Shown piece after piece: positions 39,611 through 53,960 of a DNA stretch of 64,000 bases. This DNA comes from Luscinia megarhynchos (Eukaryota > Chordata > Aves > Passeriformes > Turdidae): contig CM067592.1 in the NCBI GenBank assembly GCA_034336665.1, positions 41,157,735-41,221,734 on the forward strand, given 5' to 3'. The position numbers and the translations under genes were made by a program. Each line of letters opens with the position of its first letter. Within the stretch, counting starts at the first letter, position 1. The notes beneath the pieces are model-generated. The model saw only the letters and a program-made list of their open reading frames with translations, ran no database searches and was not told the origin of the DNA.

Positions 39611-42600
39611 CAAAGGAGCTCTGGCTGCTCCCAGCACCAGGCATTTTGCAGACACTGCACAACACTAGGCATTAACCTCCACAAGGGCAGGAGATGGCTC
39701 AGCAGTAGAACTGGCTTTTTGGGGCATAGAATGCAGGAACAGAATGTAGAAAAGCCATGGGCGAACTCTGTGAACTCTGTCTGTACACGTACTCACCCCA
39801 AGCTTGCTTTCCACTCATAATCATCTTTTCCTTCATCTTCCTTTACAGACCTATGCATTGGGTTTTCTCTGATTCAAGGCTGAGCAGGTGAAACATCTAA
39901 GTCAGGGAGCTCTAGCTTACTAAAGTTCATGCAGCAATAACTTTAGGCAACGTAGGAGCCTCATTCTCCCATTCACCTTCAGTATCATGCAAGGTGGCTA
40001 CCTGCTCCTTGGGGTTCCAGGGGCTGACAGGAAAGTATTGCAGTGAGTTGGAAATCTAGTCAGCTTGCTAGGAAAGTGGTTTGCCCAGTCTTTCCTGGGA
40101 AAAACGCGATGGTCACAGCACTGAGAATGGTGACACAGCATCTGACCTAAAACTGTGCAGCTGAACATGGCTGCAACTGGTGGAGCCAGGTGCAAGTGAG
40201 AACAGCTTTCTTTTCTGGTGCCCAGAGATGGATCCTTTTCCTCCAGCATCCAATACAGAACAATAGAAACAGTCTTCTGTTGGACTGTAAAAGGGAGACA
40301 AGGAGCAGAATATCTGGGAACACGGATCCAAAAGCAGATAGGAAGGTTAAAGTCATCTCCAGCTGCGTACAAATGAAATAAACCCTACACAGTCAGTTCA
40401 GAAATATAGCTATGTTTGTTAGACACAACTCAGAAGTGATAGCAGTATTTGCTTAATCTCAGAACCTATGAAGATCAGATACAGACAGCTAAAGCCAGGT
40501 TATGGTGGTTGCATGCCTGCATCTGAGGCAGTATGCACTTTCACATAAAAAAAATTCAGGCCATGCTTGAGCTGAAATAGGAATGTCTGTGACACATTCT
40601 ACTAACGAATGTCTTTATTCATTTTTTTTTCAATGTGATGCCTTCTTGCAGTGACCACTACTCATGATTTAACATGTGGACAAGGTCCACAACAGATGTC
40701 CCACTGGTCTAACAGTCAATGAACCATCACACTCGAATTTTCAGTGTTTTGCCAAGCATATAAGTTCTAAGCATACAAACCCTGCAGCACTGCAATTATG
40801 CAGTAGCAACAATATAATTATAATTGCACTAACCAAGCTGGGGCAGTTCTGGAGAAAAAAAAATGGCAAAGAACCATCACTATGTAACATGTAAAATGGT
40901 AAATACAAGATCCAGCAAGGTAAATGCAACACACAGTATCTATCTTCTGTCATTCAAGCAGAACATGCCATAGCAATCCAGAAGACCTGACTAGAACTCA
41001 CTTTAAATACACTCAATTAACTGTATTTAATACAGATTTCAGAGTATCTGGTTAAGCAGGCTTATTTTCTCTTTCTCGGTTTAAAAAAGAATAGTTTTAA
41101 GACACAAAAATGTAAATTTTTTAAACTTGGTAAACACTGCAGAAGCTAAAGGCTAGACTTTCAAAAGAAGTCAGCCTCCCTAAACTCCCTTTTCAGAGCT
41201 GCTGAGCATTAAGAATATTACCACAGCACCTTTATTTCCAATTGTAAAATTATACACTCCATCTGCATCTGTATTCAGAAATAAAAGCTGGAGGATCTAA
41301 TGATGCTGTGTAAAACAGATTTATTGGCTCAAACTGATGCTAAACCAACTTTCTTGGAGGTTTTGTACTCATCAGTGGCCCTGGTTTTGCCCTCATTTTT
41401 ATCTTTGATTTATGTTTCTATATTCTGAGCAAAGCTTTTTCAAAATTCTTGAATGCTGTCTTTAGCACAGATATATGGTAGTTACAAGCTTTGTAATCTC
41501 TAACACTTACCATCTCAAGAAATCTCAATAAACAGAGAAAAACAGAGTCTTTGTGGTTGAAATGTGTCTACAATTTTAGAAGATGTATTAAAGATCTTTC
41601 TGAAAAGATCTCATAATTTATTACATAAAACGATTCTTAAAAGTATAAACCTGGCTAAACAGTAACATCATTATTAAATATTAATTCCATTATTTTGTAG
41701 TTTTCGAGATAATTTTAAGAACATTTTTGCTAATCTGTTTTCTAAAGACCTAAAAAAATATTAGGAATCTTGTGCTACACCACCTCTGTGAAATGAAAGA
41801 AACAAACCAGCTGCCTCTTATGCTACTAGGCAGACATTTGCAGAAAACCCAAATATATATTAGAAATGTTCTTCACAAGCCAAAGGCAGGTCCCTAGACT
41901 AGTATAAGGAAAGACAGAGTTTTCATGCCATTTATCCATCTCTTACTCCTTATCTCATTAGTTATGTCCCAGAGCCACTAACTTAATAAAATCTCCAGTG
42001 TCAATCAACAGTAGTTATGAACTTGGGTGGAAAAGTGACCTTGAGTTAAAAAAAAGTTAAAGCACCTATCTTCGTATTGAAGGCTTTCAGTTCTGTACCA
42101 CAACTCTGTCAGCAGAATCACCTGAAGCTAACAAAACTTAGAGCACTACCCAGCGAGTAGTGACTTCAGCTGTTCCAGGTGAATGAAGAGAAGGTGCTTT
42201 AAGAAAAGCCTTCTGGGAAAGTGATGTCTTTGGTACCTCAGAGACACCTCTGTTTCCCTGAATTCAGCCGGGCATGTTGGATGAAAGGACCTCAGTTCCA
42301 GGAGTGGAGGGAACAGCAGCACTCAGTTGCTAACATCTGTAGGGACCAAAAAGAAAACCCTGTGTCTGAGGCAGGTGAAGCCCTGGCCAGCTCAGGCTTA
42401 TCTCCTGAGCAGCAGAAAAAGCTTTAATGTGGACACCCAGAAGAAGGTAACCAAGGGCTAGGCAGCAGAAATAAGAAATACCGGAGCCACCTCTTCGACA
42501 AAAGAAACCAGGGTTAAAAGGCAATTGTGTAGCTGAAAATGTGCAGGGGCTCTGTAGAAACTTGGCTTGGATAAACAGATTGAGGCTGCAGATCCAGATT

Positions 42601-45600
42601 ACCCCCTCAATTTGTGAAACAACCTAGAAGATTCAAGGGTTGCCTCATGCTTACCTACTGAGTATGATCTGCTCCTAAAATGTATTTGTAAACAAAGTCA
42701 CAGCCTCAGTTTCCAGTTCCCTGCTAAGTGTCCCTGCCCTTACATGTTCACTGAAATCCAGAGCATGCTTTTAATGCAGGCACGAGGCACCTCTTCACAA
42801 AAATGTCATTCAGAGATGCAGCGAAGTTTCTTTAGACCTTTGCATCCAAAATTAAGACAGTAAGGTCCAGGATGGTATCCAATGCACCTACTTCTCACTA
42901 GCTTTATGGAATGTTCTGTTTTCTTAGAAGCAGTGAAAAACTTGCCATGTTTGCTTTCCTGCTTTTATTTATTTTGTTTCCTAGATTAAACAAAAACAAA
43001 AAAACAAGCAACAGTGTGGTGAGAAAGAGGCAGAAAAAAAATAAATGTAGTAAAAAGAACCCAATACATAGTAGTCTGGTAACAAAATAGCCTACTAAAA
43101 ATAAACCTGGACATCTATGAGCTGAAGGGTTAACAAATCTGTTGCTAGCCTTACTTTCCCCAAACAGATGTTCCACACAACATTAAACAGGGGCTAGAAA
43201 GAGGGGGGAGGCAGAGAATGAACTTTGGCGCAATATGGAATTTTTAAAGGCATTTCCTTCTCTGTAAGAGCCAAAAGCTGTGATCACTTAAGTCTTTGCT
43301 TTTTTAAATACATATTAATTTTGTAGCTTTTGCCAAACTAAATGAATCCAGTCTTTGAAAGCTCCTTTTTAAAAAGATAGTTTCCTCAGTCATACTTGAC
43401 GTCTGAGTTTTTTCCAAGAATGCCACCAAAAATGTATACGAATTTCTCTCTCTCAACAATGAATTCTTTAGTTTTCAGGGATGTAATAGTGTTATACCAG
43501 TAACTTAGTGTTGCAGTTCTTAAAACTTTCATATCTAAGTAAATTCACTTCATTCAATAATTAGGAAATTTCTTTATTGTTTGGGGAGATTTTTTTTTGT
43601 TGGCTGCTTTGTTTTGATTCACTTGCAGTTTTAAACTGGGTTGGGTTGGTTGATTATTTTAATTTGCTAAAGATAATATCATGCAATGCTAATACGGATG
43701 TCCATTCTGAAATTCAAATATTACTTATAAGTATAGAATAATATTAGAAAAACTTTATTAATCTGCATTTGCGAGTATCTTTCTTAATGAATAATTTAAA
43801 TATTGATCTAGTTTTCTGACAACACAGATGTTTGATAACCTTCCTCTTCCTAAATTAAGCATAAATGATTCAGTAAAGTTGACTCCAAAATGGATATCTC
43901 TTTCACTCCTGAAAAGCTAAAATATACCTTTAAAAAACAGAACTTCAAAATGTTAAGTATGTTAAAAATGTTTAAAAATCAGAATACTGTTATTTTCCAA
44001 GCAATAGTGTACCTCAGAGGCCCTTGTTATGAGAGAAATTTCTCATTTATTGCAAAAGTTATACATTAGCTGAGCTAGATGAATGACACAAATTAGAAGG
44101 GAAAAAATTCACAATGAATACAAAAGATGTATGTATATTGCGTGTTGATGGCATTTTCCATGTTCTGCTTTCTCACCTCCAACCTTATTCCTTTTACATT
44201 TAAGAAAATTTACCCTGAAAAACATTAGCCAATTTTAACAGGTATAATGGGAGGCAGGTGGTAAATGAAAACAACAGTGATAAATTATGGATGATGTGAT
44301 AAAAAATTCGTGCTAGGTAAGGCCCCACATTTATATGTATGTTGAAAGTGTTCACTATAGAAACAATCTTCAATAAACTACTAGTAGTAAATTTAGGGTA
44401 GTGAACTGCAATGTAGGGAAAAAAACAGATAAATTAGTCAAACACTCTGAACAAAAGAAAACCTGTGATGTTCACAACCAAAATTAAGGCAGCATTAGAT
44501 AATTCCCATTCATTGTGGGTGAGGACCCTGATGTAAGTGGATCCCCCATGCAGATCCCATATGCATAGAGCAGGACCACATCACTTCTGTTCTAACATAG
44601 AAACGGTATACATACATCCCTGAAAACAAATAGGAATTCTTCTGCTCTGTGTAATGTAATGATCAACTCTTTTCAGACAGATTTATTTTTAATTAATTCC
44701 ATTCCAAAACATTAATGGAATCAAATTTATTGTTTGTTACTTTCCCTTATTAATTGTCTAGAAACTATGCTTTCATCTCCCTAAATCAGTTGGTTGTGTG
44801 TTGGGAAGTGATTTGTGTCCTAAGCTTCCCCTCCAACAAATGAAGTATATTGTCTCTTTTACAAGGTCAAAGAGTAAAGAGCATTTATTTCTCTTTCTCT
44901 GCCCATACGCTTGATTTATTTAGTCACTGCATATCCAACAGCAAAAGTCAAAATAAACAGAAAAATTATCAGACTCTCAGTAAATTGAGAGTAAATTGTG
45001 TTTTGTTGAATGCTACATAGTCCAGCACACCAATAAACTGTTCTGACAGTCTGTTATGCTACAACAAATTCCAGTTTTCTTTTAATGCAAACTTTTATCA
45101 GAAACCAAGGCACTGAAGACAGTGAGGAACTTCCTGGTCGTATAAAGCAAGTACTTAATAATAATTAAAATCAACAATACAATAAAATAAATTACAATAA
45201 TCTACTCACTTGGCAGTATATGGGACACCAAAGTTTCTGATACTGTTGTGCTACTTCAAACGCTACAAGAAAAACAAGTACACAACACAGATTGGGCAGA
45301 TAGCAATTAAATTAGTGTCAGATTTGCACTAAAATTATGTACTTTCTAAAAACATAAGTAGCATACTCTGAAAACAGAATCCATTTTGTTATAATGGAAG
45401 CACCAAGCCTGAAGTGAGACAGAACTTGATCAATACTCACAACAGGGAATCTTTAACATACAACTCTTGGGAAAACAGGCAGAACAAGGCCAGAACTTCT
45501 GGGACTCAGATAAGAGACAGTTATATTCTCTTCTTCTCAAGCATTTTTCTTCACTTTTCATGTCAGTACCTCAGACCTGAAGGAAATCTGAGTTTTGCTT

Positions 45601-46174
45601 CTTCATATGTATCACACACGATGAAAAATAACAGCAAGGAACCCAAAACACAAGTGGATTCATATTTCTGATTGAAAGCATACACTCACATCTTCTGTAA
45701 AACATGAGACTTGCCTTTTAACTGTATGGAAGCCAAGATTTTTCATCAAGCATAAAATAAAACGAACGTCACTAAAACGACAGCTTGAAACTCTCTCTCA
45801 AAACCCTTTTTTCTGTCAAGCATGTGTAAGGAACTTTGTACTTTCTGGTGATGAGAGAGGTAGCTGAACAAATGCCAAATACCATTAAGAGTTGTTTCAA
45901 AATCTCTAATCCTCCAGATTAGAGGATTTCAAAACTGGTTTCATAGACACCAAAAGACATCATGGAGCTGGATGGGTGCTCACTCCAGCATCCCAAATTC
46001 TGAGTACCTGGTTACAAAAGAAATTACTCGTAATAAACTATGATATTTTTCCAAAAGCTAATCAAAGTGGTCCTCAGACTATAACGGCCATCAATAAAAA
46101 TGGAAATTGTATTCACTTTTCAACAGTGCTGTGGCAAAGGGATAATAACTATAGATGTATATCATCATTTCACA

Positions 46175-46213
46175 AGAAAAAACAAAAAACCTCAACAAAC
46201 AACAAACAACAAA
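46175..46213 (+). repeat. A/C-rich simple repeat, (AAC)n-like
   Basis: Several AAC and AAAC units end in a short C run. It is low-complexity intronic sequence. Confidence 0.85.
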
Positions 46214-49200
46214 CCCCCCAGCCACCGAAAAGTGAATAAACTGCTATTTACATGAAGATGACTAGAAATCTGACAGTCTTTTTTTACTTTTCCATGTTCT
46301 GTTTATACAAACGTGACCCTACCGGAGGAGAGCAGTTAGCAGGGGAAGAAAAAATGAACTATATGTTCAGTGCTTTAAGGCTGTGATGTCAGGGCCCTGC
46401 TGTGCATAGGCCAACATTTGTATTACAGCCATTACTTATTCTTGCTAAGTGTCAAGTAACACTGCAAAGATATGAAAAATACACTAGATTTTTGAATTCT
46501 CCTCAAATTACTAAACACTGACAATGCACTGATAGAAGGCAAAAGTAAACTGTCCTTTTTAGTTCTCAGCAAGGCAACTGCTTTTTAAAAATCTTTTTCC
46601 TCTTAGCACAAGCTATTTTCATTGAAGTATTTTGGGGTGCCCACTGCCTGCAGAGCAGCTGTACTTTGTCACAGTGTGATAAAGCAGACCTGCTTTGACA
46701 GAGAGCAGGGTTACTAGGGGCTGTCATTCATATATGCTAAACCAGAGCAGGAGATCAGTCATTTTTGAGTCCATGCCCTGCTCTTTATAAATATTTCCAT
46801 GTGTTTGCAATTAGTTAGTGGGCTGTTCTGGCAGCAAAGGTTATTGAAGGCTGTTTTCCAGAACTGGGTTGTTTCTTTTTTTCCCAGTCTGTACAACTAA
46901 AACTAAACCTTAGCATGTTTAATAACAGCCCAGCCAAACAGTAGGCTCCTGTACATATATATCAAAAACCCCTTAAATGGAAGAGTTTATCTGCCTTCCC
47001 TTGCAAAAGCTGGATGTGCTTTAGATCCAGAGAGCTGCAGAATGCAATTGTGTAGCTTTGAACAACCTGTGACAAGGAACAGAAGCTTCACACAGGAGAA
47101 AGACTCCTGAAACATGGTTTCAGCTGCCAGAGTGTTTAGAGGGAACTGAACAGGGGGAAGGATTTGACCCCTGCTGGTCTGAAATTTCATTGCATTAATT
47201 GTTTAATAAAGAAATTAAGCTATTTAGGTATTGCCCTCCAAGATATGTAAGTATTTGCCCAATTAATGATGCATTGTTAGTTACATCTCAGAAAATACAT
47301 TCATTTGTGCCTGACAGAAGTGCAACAACACACATCCTGCTGGAGTAAATCAACATAGCCTTCAGAAACACATGCAACAACATACACACATATATCAAAA
47401 TACTGACTGTTGTTTTACTCTAGGTGTTAACTTACCTATCAATCTGTCTCCCATAAATTTCTTCATTTAGGAACAGCAGTGGAATAATACACAAAAAATA
47501 TCCTCAACAACATACAGTATTCAGGACTGTTCATAATATATCACTACAATACTGGGGAATATGTTGGATTCAGAACTAGCACTGAATAAAGAAATACAAG
47601 ATTAAGTACCTTTGTAAACAGTGCTTGCATTTCAGCAGGCTGATTCTATTCCTCGGCGAAACTAAAACCATCATGCTTACTTTAAAATCCTTGGATACAA
47701 AAGGTAAAAACAAACAAAATGCAGAGTAAAAGGCTACAGTCTAAGAGAAAGGTTTTATGGGATTACTGATTTACTATCCAAACCACCCTTTGCAGTCTAC
47801 CTGGCTTTTGAATTCAGTACAGTAAGAACTGAAGATGTAGCATAAAATAATTGGTTTCTTAACCTAACCATGTGACTGATACTCCCTCATCATAGAGTAC
47901 TGCAATGGCTAAGAGCATCCAAAGAAAATTAGAATAAACCTAATTTAACAGCTAATATAAACCACTATTTCTCATCCACATCATCCTATTATTGCAGTCT
48001 GCCTCTTGACTGCATTACAAAGGTAACTGAGTAAATAATAAGCCTCAGATACACAGTCAGCAGCAGCATATTTAACTCATGTGGCTTTATCTGTTACAAG
48101 AACCATTTAAATACGTAATAAGCTCCACCATTTTCAGTTTTTATAGAAATCAGAAGGAACTTTAAATAAATGAGACTAGGAAAATCTGTGCTGGTGGAGC
48201 TATCAAAGTCAGGACAAGTCCAACACGTTCCTTCTTTCATTCTTATACTTACAAGCTAGGCCAGAAACAAGTAATCACAAGAAGAATAAAACAGGTTATT
48301 CTTGTACAGCATCACTGATACATATCCACTTTAAAGAAGAAGATCATGAGAGAACAGAGTTAAAATAGTTGACTCTGAAAAGGTCTTTCACATTAAGTTA
48401 CAATCAGTAGAATTACTCACATGACTACTTAAAACTCATGTCATGGATTAGGTTTCAAATTAAGAAAATGTCAGAATTAGCTAACACACAAGAAGGATGA
48501 AAAATAGGCTGGATGAAAGGGGGGACTCTAAAACGATGAAATCTTCAAGCATACCACATTGGTACATTAAAAAAGTCTGTTTAAAGGGAAAATCATTAGA
48601 TGATTCTCAAATTCCATAGCTACACATAAACCATAACCAATTACATTTAAACCATATCTCCATATTATATATTTAATACAGATGTGTTAAAAAGCAAGCC
48701 TACCATCTAGTCCTTTTCAGTGCCTGGAAGGAAATAAAAGTTTGATCCAGAAACCAAATGCAATCTGATTTTTCCAGTACCAACTCAAATACAGACATAA
48801 CCTTATGAGATATTTTGGTTTCAAGATACTTTTACCATTGGGGAATGAAATAGTCTGAGAGCAGCTTCCAGGAATTCAGCATAATTAAAGCCAGGCACAA
48901 CTAAAATCAGGATTTGGGTTTGTTAGAGAGCAGACCATAGGTGAAGTATCATTCCAACTAGCCCTTCAATTTCATCTCCAGTATTTATATTATTAAGTAC
49001 ATAAGAGGAATAGACCTGACTGGAAATATAAGTCTAGAAATATAAGAAGATTATGTGGAAATGTATTTTTAGTAGTATTCACTATTGCAATTTTTAAAAA
49101 AACGCTTTGATTACATAATGAAGGAAAAAAAGAGAAAACCAAAGTAAGTCTCTCATGAACAAAAAGACCAGTCAATACCTACCAGACATTTACAGTCCTA

Positions 49201-49856
49201 GACTACCAAGGCTCCGAGTACTCCACAGAGAAGTTAAAATCTGCTTTGCTGGCTCAGTACTGGTTTAAACTTTTCTGCATCCACTCTTTTATAAAAGGCT
49301 GCAAACCTTTTCAGTGTTGTGCAGAAAAATAGTTGAAAATTCCTGTCTCAAAATATTCCAAATCTCCAGCAACTCTGTCTACACAAGGAGGATTGCTTTA
49401 TAAACAGACAGTGTAGCTTAAGTACAACCCTGAAGTAAATTCAAGCCTCACTGGAATCCAGCCCAGCATCTCATTCATAGCTGACTGTTGCGAAGGAACA
49501 CTTGCAATATGAAGGAGTATGAGCAAGTAAGCAAATAAAAGGTAGTAGGTATGGCAAATAACATGGTTGCACAGCATACTCTGCATTCGTCCTAAATTTC
49601 CCATCTGAGATTCAGTTGTGCTCTTCAACAGCATTTGCTACCTTTGATTCACAGTTGCTAAGAGATGTAAATGTGTAACAGATCACAGTCATTCATCTCT
49701 CTGCCAGTGGAGAATTACTTCATACAGTATTTTTTCTAGTATTTATCCCACTCAGCTGTATGAGTTCCCAGAATTTGAAACTCCTTTGAGAAACTATTCC
49801 TGACAGAAACAGAAACCTTCTTATGCCACAAGGCATTGCACTGACAGTAAAAACAC

Positions 49857-49888
49857 ACCAAAAAAAAAACCCAAACCAACCAAACCCA
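49857..49888 (+). repeat. A/C-rich simple repeat
   Basis: A ten-base poly-A run is followed by CCAAA/CCAA units. Confidence 0.85.
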
Positions 49889-50990
49889 GATAAGTTTATT
49901 ATTATTTTTCATTATTTCACCATATCCCTTGGCATCAGTAATGCTTACATCACTTAAGTATCTCTACACTTGCACCTTCCTATGTCATCCTCACCTTCTC
50001 CAGTTGCTCACACCTGGCCTGTTCCTCTTCACGCATTTGTACACAAATACACAGGTCTGATTATTTTTGCTGCTGTACTTCAAGCTCCTTTCAATTCACA
50101 TTAAGATATCTCTATTAATGGCACATTCATACCTGCAACAACCTAAACAGAAAACCTACACAATACCCCTCTGTGCAGTCTGCTTGCCAGCCCAGCCCTT
50201 CTCAGGAACATCCAGAGAACTTTCCTTCTGAAACAATGCTGCTTAAATCTGTCTTTATCTCCTCTATCCTGACCCCTTTTTCTCAGTATAACTATGGCAG
50301 CAGTGTATCAGTTTATCCAGCCATGTTGTGACTTACATCAAGTGACTAACCAGGCTAAAAATAATACAGCAAAAGATTAAAAAGGTATTTTTAATGCAAA
50401 CAAGCCTTCCAATCTAGTTCACTTCGCGGCTGCACACCCTGTTACACCAGTTGATGATGGGATCTCTAGAGATTGAATAAGCAGTGGCTGTGGTGCAGAA
50501 TAGCACTGCCAGAAAAGGATATAGCTATGAAACTATACAGTCTTCCCGTGACGAACATCTTGCCAGGGAGTGCCTGGAGCTGCACATCATCGCCTGCCCA
50601 GTGAGTCCTGTGCTGTGATGAAGTGCAAAGAAACACTCACTGGTGTAAGTGAGATATGGCGAAATCAGGTCTATTTTTATTCTCCATTCCAAATAAAGCA
50701 ATGTATATCTTCAAAAGTAGAATAAGGTAGTGTATTTTCACTGCCAGTAAAGTTGGTGTAAGAATTTCTATCCTTTCTCTCCACAGAATATTTTCCAGTC
50801 ACTTCAGCTATGCTCATGCAAGCAGGATCACCGATACAATGGCTTTCCCAGCTTTGAGAAAGGCTCAAAAAAGGTTCATCTAAAACCTCATCTTTTAATA
50901 ACTGTGTACTTCAAAACAAAACAAAAATTTGAGGATCAAAAAAACGAACAAAACCACTATTTCCCACAGATTCATTAAAAGTTACAACAT

Positions 50991-51009
50991 TATATATATA
51001 TATATATAT
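50991..51009. repeat. (TA)n microsatellite
   Basis: About 9.5 perfect TA units sit inside a longer AT-only stretch that continues to about 51030. Confidence 0.95.
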
Positions 51010-52185
51010 TATTACATATTTTATATGTAATTTGTGATCCAAGTGTCTGTGGATTGTGTTGGATGCAGCAAACCTTTGGCAGAGATTTTCTTTCCAGTGA
51101 CAGGACACCAAAACTCTAATGATTGACACTGGTTTAATTAATTTCAATGAATAAAATAGAACCAGAGAAACCAGAGGTCTTCACTTTTCTCTCAACGCCT
51201 AAAGGCTAAAAATGCACTGTGAAGTTACACAAAGAACAAATTTACTGTCAGAAGGAAAAGTCACTGGCACACATTCTGTTTTAGGAAGTGGCCAGTTGCC
51301 AGTGCCCTTTCTGCCTCATGCCCTCATCTGGCAGGAAGGCAGCTACTCTGTTCACACTTCCTGCCATGCCTCTCTCATTCCTTATGCTGGATTCCTCTCC
51401 TCTTTTCACAGCTCTCTAGCCACTATATTCTCCATTTGCATCACTGTTTCTTAGTTTCTTTCTGCTTTCCTTTCACTCTTTACAACATATTGTTCTGGAT
51501 TCTCATTAGCTCTCAGTTACAATGCCCTCACAAGAATTCCTTCTGTGGCACTTCTTCCACAGCTTTCCCAGTGAAGGTCAATGCTCAGAGCCTACTTAAC
51601 CACCCAAATGCTCAGTGTAATTGAACATATTGACTGTCCTCCACCCTTCACACCAGAAAACATAAACAAGAAGCATCATCTTTATGTAGAAAGCTGAATA
51701 TTTTTTACTCCACACCACACAAATTAGCAATTTTATTGGTAACAGAATTTTATTGTTGAGCATCTTTTCACTTAGAAAACAGCGATTTCCTCTCTGCACT
51801 TCAGAACCCCAAAACGTAGTGACTGATTTTTAGTTCTGCTACCATAAATTCTTATATTCATTTCATTACTGTTACAAGGCCTCTTGCTTTCTGCAACTGA
51901 GAACTACCGAACTTCCACTGTGACTCAGGGAACTTTATCACATACTCTAAGAACACCTAGCTTCCTTGACAGGATCTTTGAACATATATATTTATCAGGA
52001 AGAGACTTTCAAGCGATTTTAAAGTAGACAATTATAAGTAAATTTGAACAAATATTGATTTTAAATCTTGCAGTGGGATCAAAAGCCATGCTTTAGTCAG
52101 ATGTCCAACCCAGTGATGTCCAAATCATAGATTAAAAAGTTAAAAAAATAAAGGACAGCAGTACAGGAACTCACAGCCTGTACCA

Positions 52186-52199
52186 AAAAAAAAAAAAAA
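52186..52199 (+). repeat. Poly-A tract (14 A)
   Basis: An uninterrupted adenine run with no adjoining identifiable element. Confidence 0.95.
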
Positions 52200-53659
52200 T
52201 TAGCAACTTGATCAAACATTTATGAAAGACTGATATCCATGGAGTAGAGAACTCCACTTTGCACCAACTGAAACAACCTTCAGTTTTGATCCAAGCACAG
52301 CACACAGCAATATCTTACCTGCCAGGCAGTAGAGGCATGACATTATCCTCACACACCCAAAGATGACAGAATATGATGGAAAGGGCTTCGTGATTATTCA
52401 GCACAAAGTAGACCATGCCATAAATATGTGCCTGCTCTTTTTGTAAACCTTCTCAGTATTATGTGGAAGGCAAATGTTATGAACCTAATGATGTGCAGGA
52501 GGAATCATCTAGTAAAGATCTAACATATACTGCTGACAAATCTGGATCTTAAAAACACTGCAAAGGCTTAATTGCTGATCCTGCAGAGGTAGCTTCTCCA
52601 CCTCCCCTTATGGTCCTTGTTCCATGTTTTCACAATGTTCTTTAGAAAACCTGAAACTCCCATTGTATGTGGTTTATTACTTGTGCACTACAAAATTCTG
52701 CATCCTCTATTATTATATCTACCTTAATACAGGAATTGAAAATCTGCTCTGCAGTTTTGGCAGCATTACCTGAATTCCAGGCACCCTGTTTTCTTTTCTG
52801 AAGGACATGAGGGAAGGAAAACAGCAATTCAAGAAATAGCAGGCTGAGTCTTCAAAAGACTAGTTCAAAAAACAAAACAAAGTGCCACACTACAACAAAA
52901 CCCTTGCTCTGATCAAATTTATTTTGATACTCCTACCCTTCATTTTCTGAACAGGAAGAACAGCAGAGAGGTTCTGCAATTCCTCTGTTATAGAGGTTTG
53001 GATACTATAGAAAGGGAAGTTGCATTTTTTTTATGATTTGGAATACATTTGTAATTAGAGAAATTGTAATTACATTTGGATTACAGGAAGCCAGCCATGG
53101 AAAGGTAGGTGCTACAAAAACATAAGCAGAACAAGAGGCTCAGTTCAACCTGGGGATACAGTCTTCTCTAAGTAAGGCTGGCATGATGGACAAGAGGAGC
53201 TTTATACTAAGCAAAGGGAAAAAGGTTGAGATATATCTGTAATTTCTATGCCTATTACACAATAAAAAGTAAATCTGGCAGATAAGAGTACAGCAACAAT
53301 AAATAAAAAATAGTAAGTTGAGAAGAGAAAGAATATGAATGAGCAATCAGGTATGGGTAAGAAGAAATTCAGAGAGCCGTGTCATATAGCTAGGATTTAG
53401 TGTGTAACCAATCAGACATATCCAAAATGTGATCAAGGAATTTCCAGGCCTGGGTTTCATTAATAAGCTAGACTTCAGAACAGATTTTAAGGAAAGAAAA
53501 ATCAATACACAGGTCAATTGCAAACAAAACAAATTATAACAGGATCTATAATTATAACAGGATTCTAACCGTTTTACTGGGCAGTCTTTTCTAATAAAAG
53601 CACTGTATTTTATAGACAATATCCTAGATTTGCTTAAGTAAAACATTTATATGGAAATT

Positions 53660-53960
53660 TGTATTCAGTGTCAGATGAATGATAGGTACTACAAGAGCAA
53701 GATGAAAAAGAGATGGCAACAAGTAACTGAAAAAATGACAGGCAGGAGATCCAACACTGACTGGTGCTTGGTCCAATATTGCTTAATGTTTTTAGAGATA
53801 AAGCTGGAAGTAATATCATCACTTTGATGCTGAAATCACTTAATCACAATGCACAGTGATGGAACCAAAAAATGCCTAAGAAGCATGACTTTGAGGTCTG
53901 GATCAGAAGAATTGAGGGAATCAGTATCAAAATCATGAGATCAATGAATCTGAAAAAAAC
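53660..53960 (+). mobile_element. Possible ancient CR1/L3-type LINE remnant
   Basis: The stretch ggtccaatattgcttaatgt then ttttagagataaagctgg resembles the block before the FADD box of old CR1/L3 reverse transcriptases (G-P-x-LFN-x-F-x-D). It is followed by gatgctgaaatcacttaatc. Divergence is very high, no intact motif survives, and both ends are guesses. It could be chance similarity. Confidence 0.32.

Larger units (their letters stand above)
39611..50990 (-). other. ROR2 intron 1 segment without a confirmed gene
   Basis: AT-rich intronic DNA. It holds A/C-rich simple repeats at 46175-46213 and 49857-49888, a short inverted repeat at 45904-45924, and non-repetitive, motif-dense stretches near 43220-43300 and 46600-47290 that could be regulatory. 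The 42170-42560 patch is GC-elevated and has a 68-codon plus frame followed by a GT, but nothing recognisable. Confidence 0.75.

Noticed and set aside
42221..42427. 68-codon plus frame followed by a possible donor
   Set aside because: The coding quality is weak, there is no clear partner exon, and the translation is not recognised.
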